DNA of 5,977 nt from Calditrichaceae bacterium (GTDB taxonomy: Bacteria; Calditrichota; Calditrichia; Calditrichales; Calditrichaceae), in NCBI GenBank assembly GCA_030622395.1, contig JAUXGF010000202.1:1-5977 (forward strand), written 5' to 3'. The notes below the pieces were generated by a model, which was not told the origin of the DNA, did no database searches, and saw only the letters and a list, made by a program, of their open reading frames with translations. Below, piece by piece: positions 1 through 5,195 of this stretch (the first letter of the stretch is position 1; each line of letters begins with the position of its first letter). The position numbers and the translations under genes are program-made.

Positions 1-1
1 C

Positions 2-125
2 TTACCCATCCCTAACCCTTCCCTAAATTCAATAGGGAAGGGAATACTGGTATTTTCATACTTATGAATAATACAATACATACAGATTCTTTCATCCCGA
101 TTTTTCGGGACCGGGGGATGGGTAA
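2..125. repeat. Small intergenic element with 11-bp terminal inverted repeats
   Basis: TTACCCATCCC at 2-12 is matched exactly, as its reverse complement, at 115-125, enclosing 124 bp. Inside are two hairpins: CCCTTCCCTA (16-25) with TAGGGAAGGG (33-42), a perfect 10-bp stem with a 7-nt loop, and TCCCGA (95-100) with TCGGGA (105-110), a 6-bp stem with a 4-nt loop. There is no credible gene inside. Neither hairpin is followed by a T-run on either strand, so they are not classical terminators. The structure suggests a MITE-like or palindromic repeat element that does not encode its own transposase. The left end lies one base from the window edge, so a larger element cannot be excluded. Confidence 0.6.
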
Positions 126-145
126 AAAAATGCCTCATAGAACTA

Positions 146-174
146 TTATATTGCTATATTCATTATAGCTCCTT
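146..174 (-). other. Strong RBS and five-codon ORF behind the BlaI gene; possible remnant of a lost partner gene
   Basis: On the minus strand, AAGGAG (169-174) stands 5 nt before an ATG (161-163) that opens the frame M-N-I-A-I and stops at TAA (146-148), followed at once by TAG. It begins 47 nt after the stop of the BlaI-family gene, the position where a BlaR1/M56 sensor-protease gene or another regulated partner normally sits. After it come about 20 bases and then the terminal repeat of the element at 2-125. I infer that the original second gene of the operon was deleted or displaced, leaving its translation start. It could also be a chance RBS or a short leader peptide; no protein homology can be judged from five residues. 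Confidence 0.3.
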
Positions 175-210
175 TTTCATTTTTTCATATCCCTATTTTT
201 CTAGATAACA

Positions 211-591
211 CTACCGTTCTCTTTGTTCTATAATCTTTTTTAAATCGGCGATTTCTTCATCGGTAAGCGACTTCGAATCTATTAAATAATTAGCAAGGCT
301 TTGAAAGGATCCGCCAAAAACCTTTTCAACAAATTTTGACGTTTCTTTTTTTAACGACTCCTTTCGCTTTTTTAGCGGTTTATAAAAATTTACCAGGCCG
401 ATTTTATTTTTTTGTAAATAACCTTTTGTTTCAAGATTGTTCATTACTGTTTGCACAGTGGTATATGCTTTTTCTCCATTGGGATAACATTTATCCAATA
501 CCTCGCGGACAGACGGGCCGCCCCCCAATTCCCAAATAATATTCATTATCTCCCATTCTAAGGGGGAAAGATAAATTTTTAAATTTGACAC
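211..591 (-). CDS. BlaI/MecI/CopY-family winged-helix transcriptional repressor
   Basis: This 126-residue protein has the usual length of the BlaI/MecI family: dimeric DNA-binding repressors that hold down their own operon until inactivated, in bla/mec systems by a BlaR1/MecR1 protease. The winged-helix domain fills residues 8-72: helix 1 in LSPLEWEIMNIIWELG (8-23), then PSVREVLDKC (26-35), the recognition-helix region AYTTVQTVMNNLETKGYL (42-59) and the wing to FYKPL (69-73). Residues 78-122 form the helical dimerisation tail, ending SLTDEEIADLKKII. The start is GTG (589-591), chosen because AGGAG (598-602) lies 6 nt upstream and because the next Met (residue 16) would remove helix 1. A palindromic BlaI-type operator sits over the predicted transcription start, implying autoregulation. 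No M56 protease gene is visible; only a five-codon frame follows downstream. The family call is firm, but the inducer and target genes are unknown. Confidence 0.93.
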   Translation of the reverse strand: MSNLKIYLSPLEWEIMNIIWELGGGPSVREVLDKCYPNGEKAYTTVQTVMNNLETKGYLQKNKIGLVNFYKPLKKRKESLKKETSKFVEKVFGGSFQSLANYLIDSKSLTDEEIADLKKIIEQRER

Positions 592-617
592 GAACTACTC
601 CTATTAAATTAGTTTGT

Positions 618-635
618 CTACTATATTTGTAGTAG
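618..635. promoter_or_regulatory. BlaI-type palindromic operator
   Basis: CTACTATATTTGTAGTAG is an 18-bp site with perfect 6-bp outer arms (CTACTA / TAGTAG). Its inner 16 bp differ by one base from a perfect TACTACA-NN-TGTAGTA palindrome and contain the TGTA half-motif known from BlaI/MecI operators (TACA/TGTA). It directly abuts the -10 box of the repressor promoter and covers the expected start of transcription, the classical position for repression of its own gene. The site is visible in the sequence; binding by the neighbouring repressor is inferred. I saw no second copy in the window. Confidence 0.75.
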
Positions 636-663
636 AATATAACTAAAATAATTTATTTGTCAA
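636..663 (-). promoter_or_regulatory. Sigma70-type promoter of the BlaI-family gene
   Basis: On the minus strand TTGACA (658-663) is a perfect -35 box. A 16-bp spacer leads to TATATT (636-641), which matches the -10 consensus at five of six bases. Transcription would start near 629, inside the operator at 618-635, giving a 5' leader of roughly 38 nt that carries AGGAG (598-602). The combination of boxes, operator and SD all pointing at the same gene makes this the best-supported promoter in the window. Confidence 0.7.
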
Positions 664-768
664 GATATTTTTATTAGACTTAGATTTTTAGAAATGAAGA
701 TGATAAATAAGAATATTTTAAAAATTGATTTTTATTTGTTGATTTATATATTAATTTTATCAGCGGGG
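664..768. other. AT-rich non-coding stretch
   Basis: Very AT-rich sequence upstream of the repressor promoter. I see no gene, RNA or clear regulatory site. It could act as an upstream (UP-type) region for the promoter at 636-663, but no phased A-tract pattern is clear enough to claim this. Confidence 0.4.
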
Positions 769-851
769 AACTCACCCCCTGCCCCCTCTCTTTCAAAAAG
801 AGAGGGAGACTCTCCTTCTCTTTGAAAAGAGAAGGGGCCGGGGGATGAGTT
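769..851. repeat. 83-bp double-hairpin palindromic repeat element
   Basis: The outer arms are inverted repeats: AACTCACCCCCTGCCCCCT (769-787) pairs with the reverse complement of 833-851 at 16 of 19 positions. Between them are two tight hairpins: CCCTCTCTTT (784-793) with AAAGAGAGGG (797-806), and CCTTCTCTTT (814-823) with AAAGAGAAGG (826-835). The element thus has a cloverleaf-like fold. It has no T-run, so it is not a terminator on either strand. It shows the plan of REP-like or MITE-like intergenic repeats. The C-rich outer arm followed by a CCCYTCY stem is also found in the elements at 2-125 and 2537-2577, suggesting one superfamily. Confidence 0.75.
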
Positions 852-894
852 GGGATACATTCATGCATCATTCGTTGTCCCTGCATGAGGATAT
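852..894. other. Short spacer between two repeats
   Basis: Between the two repeat elements lies a 7-bp inverted repeat, TCATGCA (861-867) and TGCATGA (882-888), with a 14-nt loop. No gene is present. The inverted repeat is short enough to be chance. Confidence 0.25.
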
Positions 895-1012
895 AGACAC
901 AAAGGCGCCGACAGGCAGGGGCAGGCTAAGACGCCCACGCAAACGGTCGCTTTGTAAAAAAAGTTAATGTCTTATTAATTATTTTTTCTTTGTGTCTTCG
1001 TGCCTTTGTGGC
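895..1012. repeat. Octamer-type intergenic repeat, copy A (upstream of xdhA)
   Basis: The left end AGACACAAAGGC (895-906) occurs again exactly at 4975-4986. The right end (988-1012) is built of the octamers TCTTCGTG and CCTTTGTG, and its core CTTCGTGCCTTTG (996-1008 region) recurs exactly at 5081-5093. CACAAAGGC (898-906) and GCCTTTGTG (1002-1010) are inverted, so the element has 9-bp inverted ends like its partner at 4968-5093. The interior (907-987) holds a GC-rich part and an AT-rich part with no reading frame of note. This type of 'cacgaagacacaaaggcac' repeat is common between genes in several environmental bacterial lineages; its origin is not established here. Confidence 0.6.
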
Positions 1013-1051
1013 ATAGTTTTAAATTCTTTCTTTTTTATAAGGTAACTTTTT
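1013..1051 (+). promoter_or_regulatory. xdhA leader with ribosome-binding site; promoter not firmly identified
   Basis: AAGGT (1039-1043) lies 8 nt before the xdhA ATG and is the likely SD. A weak promoter could use TTGTGT (990-995) and CATAGT (1012-1017) with a 16-bp spacer, but the match is poor and would place the -35 box inside the repeat at 895-1012. No operator or riboswitch-like structure is evident in the 39 bases between the repeat and the gene. Confidence 0.3.
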
Positions 1052-2491
1052 ATGCAGTCCAACATTTTCTTTGTTTTAGACGGCAAAATTAAAACAATCG
1101 ATTTTAAAAATAATTTAAAGCACACGCCTACAACAACAGTATTAAATTATCTGCGTAGTCTGCCCAATCATAAAGGAGTAAAAGAAGGCTGCGGCGAAGG
1201 AGACTGCGGCGCCTGCACGGTTGTATTAGCTGAACTTACCGCCGCTGGAAAAATCAAATACAGCGCAGTTAATTCGTGCCTGATTTTTTTACCGAAAACC
1301 CATGGCAAGCAGCTAATTACCGTTGAGAACATTAAATCGCCGGAAGGTAAACTGCACCCGGTGCAACGGGCAATGGTTGATTTAAACGCCAGTCAATGTG
1401 GTTTTTGCACGCCGGGCATTGTTATGTCTTTATTCGCTCTTTATAAAAACAGCCGCCGCCCCCCCCGCGCTGAAATCGAAGACGCCTTAACCGGAAACTT
1501 ATGCCGCTGCACAGGATACAAACCGATTATCGACGCAGCCCAAAAAGCGCTTAAAACCCCAATGGAAGATCATTTTTCAAAGCAGGAAAAAGAAATTGTT
1601 AAAATGCTTAAGTCCATACCAAAAGACTCGCTTTACATCGAAACTGAAAACCAAAAATATTATTTGCCCGTCAATCTAAACGAACTTTTAAATTTAAGGA
1701 CTGGTTTCCCGAAAGCGCTGATTATCAACGGCGCCACAGACGCAGCGCTTCGCGTAACCAAAGGGCACGAACTTATCAAAGAAATAATCGATGTTTCAAA
1801 TATCGCCGAATTAAAGGAAATCAAAGAAGAGCGGGATAGTATTTATTTTGCCGGCGGCGTACCGGTTAATGAAGTAATGCAATTTTCAAAAATATCTTTT
1901 CCGGCGCTTTATCAGATGGGCGCGGTGTTTGGCTCAAAACAGATACGCAATCTGGCTACAATCGGCGGCAACTTAGGCAGCGCTTCGCCGATCGGTGATT
2001 TGCTGCCTGTTCTGACGGCTTATAACTCCCAGGTAGTTTTACAATCGGCAAAGGGTGAAAGGCTGGTTGATATGGATAGTTTTATCACCGGTTACCGCAA
2101 AACCGTCCTGCGGAAAAATGAAATCATAAAAGGCGTTAGGATTCCAAAAATTAATAACCGCGCATTGATAAAATCGTATAAAGTTTCCAAACGCAAAGAC
2201 ATGGATATTTCCACAGTGAGCGCGGCTTTCCGCCTGGAATTGAATAAGAATGGATTGATTGATTCAATTAAAATAATTTACGGCGGCATGGCGGAAATGA
2301 CTAAACGGGCAGAATCAGTAGAAGCGTTTTTAAAAGGTAAAGCATGGAAGCGCGAAACAGTAGAAAAAGCTATGCCATTATTTGATAAAGATTTTAAGCC
2401 TATTTCCGACGCCCGCTCCGGGGCTGAGTTTCGCAGCATTGCAGCGCGGAATTTATTGTTGAAATTTTGGGGTGATACAATTAGAGCATAG
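1052..2491 (+). CDS. xdhA: Xanthine dehydrogenase small subunit ([2Fe-2S] and FAD domains)
   Basis: This 479-residue subunit passes electrons from the molybdenum site to FAD and NAD+ during oxidation of hypoxanthine and xanthine in purine catabolism; the enzyme is normally cytoplasmic, and no signal peptide is seen. The plant-type [2Fe-2S] domain (residues 1-95) has Cys47, Cys52, Cys55 (EGCGEGDCGAC) and Cys76. The second, helical [2Fe-2S] domain (100-170) has Cys116 and Cys119 (QCGFCTPG) and Cys151, Cys153 (CRCTGY). All eight ligands are present. The FAD domain (about 205-365) shows IINGATD (224-230) and ATIGGNLGSASPIGDLLP (302-319). GYRKT (347-351) matches a segment near the NAD+ site of NAD-dependent XDH. 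A CO-dehydrogenase-flavoprotein C-terminal domain fills 370-475. Length matches bacterial XdhA (about 460-490). The start has an SD 8 nt upstream and precedes the first domain without excess. It is followed by xdhB after 91 bp. Symbols follow Rhodobacter/Pseudomonas usage; E. coli naming differs. Confidence 0.95.
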   Translation: MQSNIFFVLDGKIKTIDFKNNLKHTPTTTVLNYLRSLPNHKGVKEGCGEGDCGACTVVLAELTAAGKIKYSAVNSCLIFLPKTHGKQLITVENIKSPEGKLHPVQRAMVDLNASQCGFCTPGIVMSLFALYKNSRRPPRAEIEDALTGNLCRCTGYKPIIDAAQKALKTPMEDHFSKQEKEIVKMLKSIPKDSLYIETENQKYYLPVNLNELLNLRTGFPKALIINGATDAALRVTKGHELIKEIIDVSNIAELKEIKEERDSIYFAGGVPVNEVMQFSKISFPALYQMGAVFGSKQIRNLATIGGNLGSASPIGDLLPVLTAYNSQVVLQSAKGERLVDMDSFITGYRKTVLRKNEIIKGVRIPKINNRALIKSYKVSKRKDMDISTVSAAFRLELNKNGLIDSIKIIYGGMAEMTKRAESVEAFLKGKAWKRETVEKAMPLFDKDFKPISDARSGAEFRSIAARNLLLKFWGDTIRA

Positions 2492-2536
2492 CGGACAAAA
2501 ATATTGTAGTTAATTCATTTGTGCAGATTTTTAACC

Positions 2537-2577
2537 ACCCCTGTGTCCCCTCCTTAGTAAGGAGGGGATTAAGAGGT
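2537..2577. repeat. Hairpin repeat inside the xdh operon; its outer arm carries the xdhB SD
   Basis: CCCCTCCTT (2547-2555) and AAGGAGGGG (2559-2567) form a perfect 9-bp stem with a 3-nt loop. The flanks 2537-2546 and 2568-2577 extend the pairing imperfectly: 2537-2550 matches the reverse complement of 2564-2577 at 10 of 14 positions. The GAGGT SD of xdhB (2573-2577, 5 nt before ATG) is therefore in the outer arm and can pair with ACCCCT (2537-2542) at five of six bases. A second SD-like AAGGAGG (2559-2565) is buried in the stem, too far from the ATG to be used directly. No T-run follows, so it is not a terminator. It resembles the elements at 2-125 and 769-851. Confidence 0.65.
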
Positions 2578-2582
2578 CAAAA

Positions 2583-4901
2583 ATGAAAAAACAAATACCG
2601 CACGACAGCGCGCATAAACACGTAAGCGGCGAAGCTGTTTACGTGGATGATATTCCGGCTAACAATCAGCTTTTAACGGGAAAGGTGGTTTACAGTCCTC
2701 ATGCTCATGCCCGTATAAAATCGTTTGATTTAAAGGCTGCCCGGCAGTTAGCGGGAGTTCACGCCGTACTGTGTTTTGAGGATATCCCCGGGAACAACCA
2801 ATTAGGAGCGATTGTACACGATGAACCTTGTTTAGCGGAAGGCGCCGTTAATTTCATCGGACAGGCGGTTTTTCTTATCGCCGCAGAAAATGACGCCTTA
2901 TGCCGGCGGGCTGAAAAATTGATTAAAATAGAATATGAACCATTGGGCGCCATTCTAAATATCGAATCGGCTATGACTAAAAACAGCTTGATGGGAGCTG
3001 AAAGAAAGATTGCCTGCGGCGACGTCGAACAAGCATTGAAATCATCCACGCATACTATTAAAGGAGAATTATTTACTGGCGCGCAGGAGCACTGGTATTT
3101 GGAAACGCAGGCTGCGCTTTGTACTCCCGGCGAAGGTAAAGAAATGGCGGTTATCAGTTCCACGCAAAGTCCTTCGGAGACTCAGGCGATTATTGCCGGG
3201 CTGTTGGATATTCCCCGAAACGAGGTAGTGGTTGAAGTACGCCGGATGGGCGGCGCTTTCGGCGGTAAAGAAACCCAGGGACATCACATCGCCGGATGGG
3301 CGGCGCTTTTGGCGCAAGCGGTTAAAAGACCGGTTAAAATCCGTTTGTTCCGCGATGACGATCAGATAATGACCGGAAAACGCCATCCATTTTTAATAAA
3401 GTACGAAGCCGGGTTTGATAAGCAAGGCGTAATTTCAGCGGTAAAAGTAGAGCAAAACAGCGACGGCGGGGCAGCTACGGATTTGTCTTTTGCAATTTTG
3501 GAACGCGCTATGCTGCATGCCGATAACGCTTACTACATTCCGAATATGTCAATTAAAGGGCGCGTCTGGAAAACCAACCTGCCTTCTAATACCGCCTTTC
3601 GCGGCTTTGGCGGTCCGCAGGGCATGGCTGCTATGGAAACGATTATTGACCGCATCGCCCGCTTTTTGCATAAAGACTCCGCAGAAATCCGTTATAAAAA
3701 CTTTTACGGCATTAACGAACGCAATATTACCCCTTACGGACAAACTGTTGAAAACAATCATTTGTTTATCCTTTACGAACAGTTGATGGAATCATCGCAA
3801 TATAAAAAACGGCGTAAAGAGATTGATTTATTCAATTCTCAAAATGAGTTTTATAAAAAAGGATTGGCAATTACTCCGGTTAAATTCGGCATTTCTTTTA
3901 CTACGGCTTTTTTGAATCAAGCAGGGGCGTTGGTTAATATTTATCAAGACGGCACAGTGTTAGTCAATCACGGCGGTACGGAAATGGGGCAGGGTCTGGA
4001 TACTAAAATCCAACAGATAGCCGCGGCGGAATTGGGAGTAAGTTTGGATAAAATCAAGCTCAGCCCGACCAACACGTCAAAAGTGCCCAACACATCGCCG
4101 ACAGCCGCTTCAACAGGAACGGACTTAAACGGCATGGCTGTTCGTAACGCTATGGAAAAACTTAAAGCAAGAATTTCAAATGTAATTGCTGATCATTTTA
4201 ATAAAAATAATTCTGATAATTTATCCAGGCCGGAAAATATTGTTTTTAAAAATGATTGGATTTATGATTCGCAAAATCCCGGCCGGAAAATATCTTTTGT
4301 CCAGGCAATCCCCGTCTGTTACGTAAGCCAAATCAGTCTAAGCGCCACCGGTTACTATCGAACACCGAATATTGACTTTGACCGTCAAAAAGGCAAAGGC
4401 AAACCGTTTCATTATTTTGCTTTTGGGATGGCTGTAACGGAAGTCCTGCTCGATACGCTTACCGGCTTTCATGAAATTCTGCGCACAGATATTTTGCACG
4501 ACGTGGGCGATTCGATCAACCCCGGTCTTGATATCGGGCAAATTGAAGGGGCTTATATTCAGGGCGTAGGCTGGTGCACAACGGAAGAATGTAAATGGGA
4601 CGAAAAAGGCCGCCTGCTTAATCATTCGCCGGATACTTATAAAATTCCCTCTGTAAAGGATATCCCTAAAGATTTTAGAAGCAAGCTGATAGAGGGCGTT
4701 CCCAATCCCGGCACGATTCGTAAAAGCAAGGCTGTGGGCGAGCCTCCTTTTATGCTGGCGCTCTCTGCCTGGCTGGCAATTAAAGACGCTGTTTCCGCTG
4801 TGGGCAATCACCAATTTGAACCGGAATTTTCCCTGCCCGCCACTAATGAGGTAATTCTTTTATCCATTGAAAAATTGAAAGTCAAAATGCGGGGAAACTG
4901 A
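2583..4901 (+). CDS. xdhB: Xanthine dehydrogenase large subunit (molybdopterin-binding, catalytic)
   Basis: This 772-residue catalytic subunit carries the molybdenum cofactor where hypoxanthine and xanthine are hydroxylated to urate. It opens with the XdhB hallmark HDSAHKHVSGEAVYVDDIP (7-25); residues about 15-125 form the hammerhead domain and the rest the two Mo-cofactor-binding domains. By alignment from memory with bovine XDH, active-site residues are present: Gln195 (bovine Q767, STQ), Glu230 (E802, GGAFGGKE), Arg308 (R880, LER), Arg340 and Phe342 (R912/F914, AFRGFGG), Phe439 (F1009, GISF), Gln470 (Q1040, GGTEMGQG) and the catalytic base Glu720 (E1261, AVGEPP). Glu230 and Arg308 orient purines and are replaced in aldehyde oxidases, so the substrate call is strong. 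Length is close to R. capsulatus XdhB (777). SD GAGGT (2573-2577) supports the ATG. No xdhC follows, so the cofactor-insertion factor must lie elsewhere or be absent. Confidence 0.96.
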   Translation: MKKQIPHDSAHKHVSGEAVYVDDIPANNQLLTGKVVYSPHAHARIKSFDLKAARQLAGVHAVLCFEDIPGNNQLGAIVHDEPCLAEGAVNFIGQAVFLIAAENDALCRRAEKLIKIEYEPLGAILNIESAMTKNSLMGAERKIACGDVEQALKSSTHTIKGELFTGAQEHWYLETQAALCTPGEGKEMAVISSTQSPSETQAIIAGLLDIPRNEVVVEVRRMGGAFGGKETQGHHIAGWAALLAQAVKRPVKIRLFRDDDQIMTGKRHPFLIKYEAGFDKQGVISAVKVEQNSDGGAATDLSFAILERAMLHADNAYYIPNMSIKGRVWKTNLPSNTAFRGFGGPQGMAAMETIIDRIARFLHKDSAEIRYKNFYGINERNITPYGQTVENNHLFILYEQLMESSQYKKRRKEIDLFNSQNEFYKKGLAITPVKFGISFTTAFLNQAGALVNIYQDGTVLVNHGGTEMGQGLDTKIQQIAAAELGVSLDKIKLSPTNTSKVPNTSPTAASTGTDLNGMAVRNAMEKLKARISNVIADHFNKNNSDNLSRPENIVFKNDWIYDSQNPGRKISFVQAIPVCYVSQISLSATGYYRTPNIDFDRQKGKGKPFHYFAFGMAVTEVLLDTLTGFHEILRTDILHDVGDSINPGLDIGQIEGAYIQGVGWCTTEECKWDEKGRLLNHSPDTYKIPSVKDIPKDFRSKLIEGVPNPGTIRKSKAVGEPPFMLALSAWLAIKDAVSAVGNHQFEPEFSLPATNEVILLSIEKLKVKMRGN

Positions 4902-4967
4902 ATATTTAAAGAATAAAGTAAATCACGATATTTGGAAATTAATGATGAAGAGTATTGTCATTATTTC
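4902..4967. other. AT-rich spacer after xdhB, no terminator seen
   Basis: The 66 bases directly after the xdhB stop codon contain no hairpin followed by a T-run, and no gene. Transcription of the xdh pair may continue into the repeat region or end by a factor-dependent mechanism. Confidence 0.35.
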
Positions 4968-5093
4968 GCCACGAAGACACAAAGGCACAAAGTATTAAAA
5001 AACTATGAATTAGAATAGTATTTATAAACTGATAGCATAAAGCTGAGTTTGAAATTCAATTATCTTCTATCTTATTGTTCCTTCGTGCCTTTG
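4968..5093. repeat. Octamer-type intergenic repeat, copy B (downstream of xdhB)
   Basis: The left end (4968-4992) reads, on the minus strand, as octamers CCTTTGTG then TCTTCGTG, the same two units as copy A (988-1012) but in swapped order, with identical flanks CTTTGTG before and GC after. The right end CTTCGTGCCTTTG (5081-5093) is an exact copy of part of 996-1008. CAAAGGCAC (4980-4988) and GTGCCTTTG (5085-5093) are inverted, giving the element paired ends about 100 bp apart, as in copy A. The interior is AT-rich with no gene. Confidence 0.6.
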
Positions 5094-5195
5094 CTTGCAT
5101 CCCGATTAATCGGGGGGTGCCTTTTCACATAGCGACCACTTTGTGGGTGGCAATAATTTATGAATAATCCATAATCAAACACAGGGGAAATCATC
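5094..5195 (+). promoter_or_regulatory. Leader of the aldo/keto reductase: palindrome, weak promoter candidate and RBS
   Basis: CCCGATTAATCGGG (5101-5114) is a perfect 14-bp palindrome; the longer CATCCCGATT...TCGGG core also occurs at 93-109, inside the element at 2-125. Downstream, TTGTGG (5141-5146) and AATAAT (5163-5168) are separated by 16 bp and might form a weak sigma70 promoter (the -10 matches five of six bases, the -35 only three). AGGGGA (5183-5188) lies 7 nt before the ATG and is the likely SD. The palindrome could be an operator or part of a repeat; its second occurrence favours a repeat. Confidence 0.35.

Noticed and set aside
1..138. Minus-strand frame from ATG at 136-138, open to the window edge (about 46 codons)
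   Set aside because: It has no SD and runs entirely through the inverted-repeat element; the peptide has no recognisable character.
336..539. 67-codon plus-strand frame opposite the BlaI-family gene
   Set aside because: It is antisense to a well-supported repressor gene and has no SD or recognisable motif.
680..886. 68-codon minus-strand frame
   Set aside because: Most of it translates the double-hairpin repeat at 769-851, giving a low-complexity Pro/Ser/Lys-rich peptide; repeats like this often stay open by chance.
895..1012. CRISPR array
   Set aside because: The octamer units are contiguous or separated by unequal AT-rich sequence; there are no regular 25-40-bp repeats with uniform spacers and no cas genes.
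2547..2567. Rho-independent terminator between xdhA and xdhB
   Set aside because: The stem is strong but is followed by ATTAAGAGG rather than a T-run, and splitting the two subunit genes by a terminator would make little sense.
2759..3386. Two minus-strand open frames (2759-3163 and 3069-3386) opposite xdhB
   Set aside because: They lie antisense to a strongly conserved gene, overlap each other, have no family motifs and no convincing SD.
3490..3786. Open frames in other registers within xdhB (plus 3490-3786, minus 3549-3761)
   Set aside because: They overlap the conserved AFRGFGG region of xdhB in another frame and show no independent features.
4338..4814. A 158-codon minus-strand open frame opposite xdhB
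   Set aside because: It is fully antisense to conserved XdhB motifs, including the catalytic-base region; its composition is that of a shadow frame.
1052..4901. Reading the pair as CO dehydrogenase or aldehyde oxidase
   Set aside because: The FeS and FAD domains are fused, the Mo subunit has the XdhB N-terminal hallmark, and the purine-specific Glu and Arg are present; CO dehydrogenase would have separate small and medium subunits and a different active-site loop.
62..5168. Direct repeat TTATGAATAAT at 62-72 and 5158-5168
   Set aside because: An 11-bp AT-rich match between AT-rich intergenic regions is likely by chance and is not accompanied by matching flanks.
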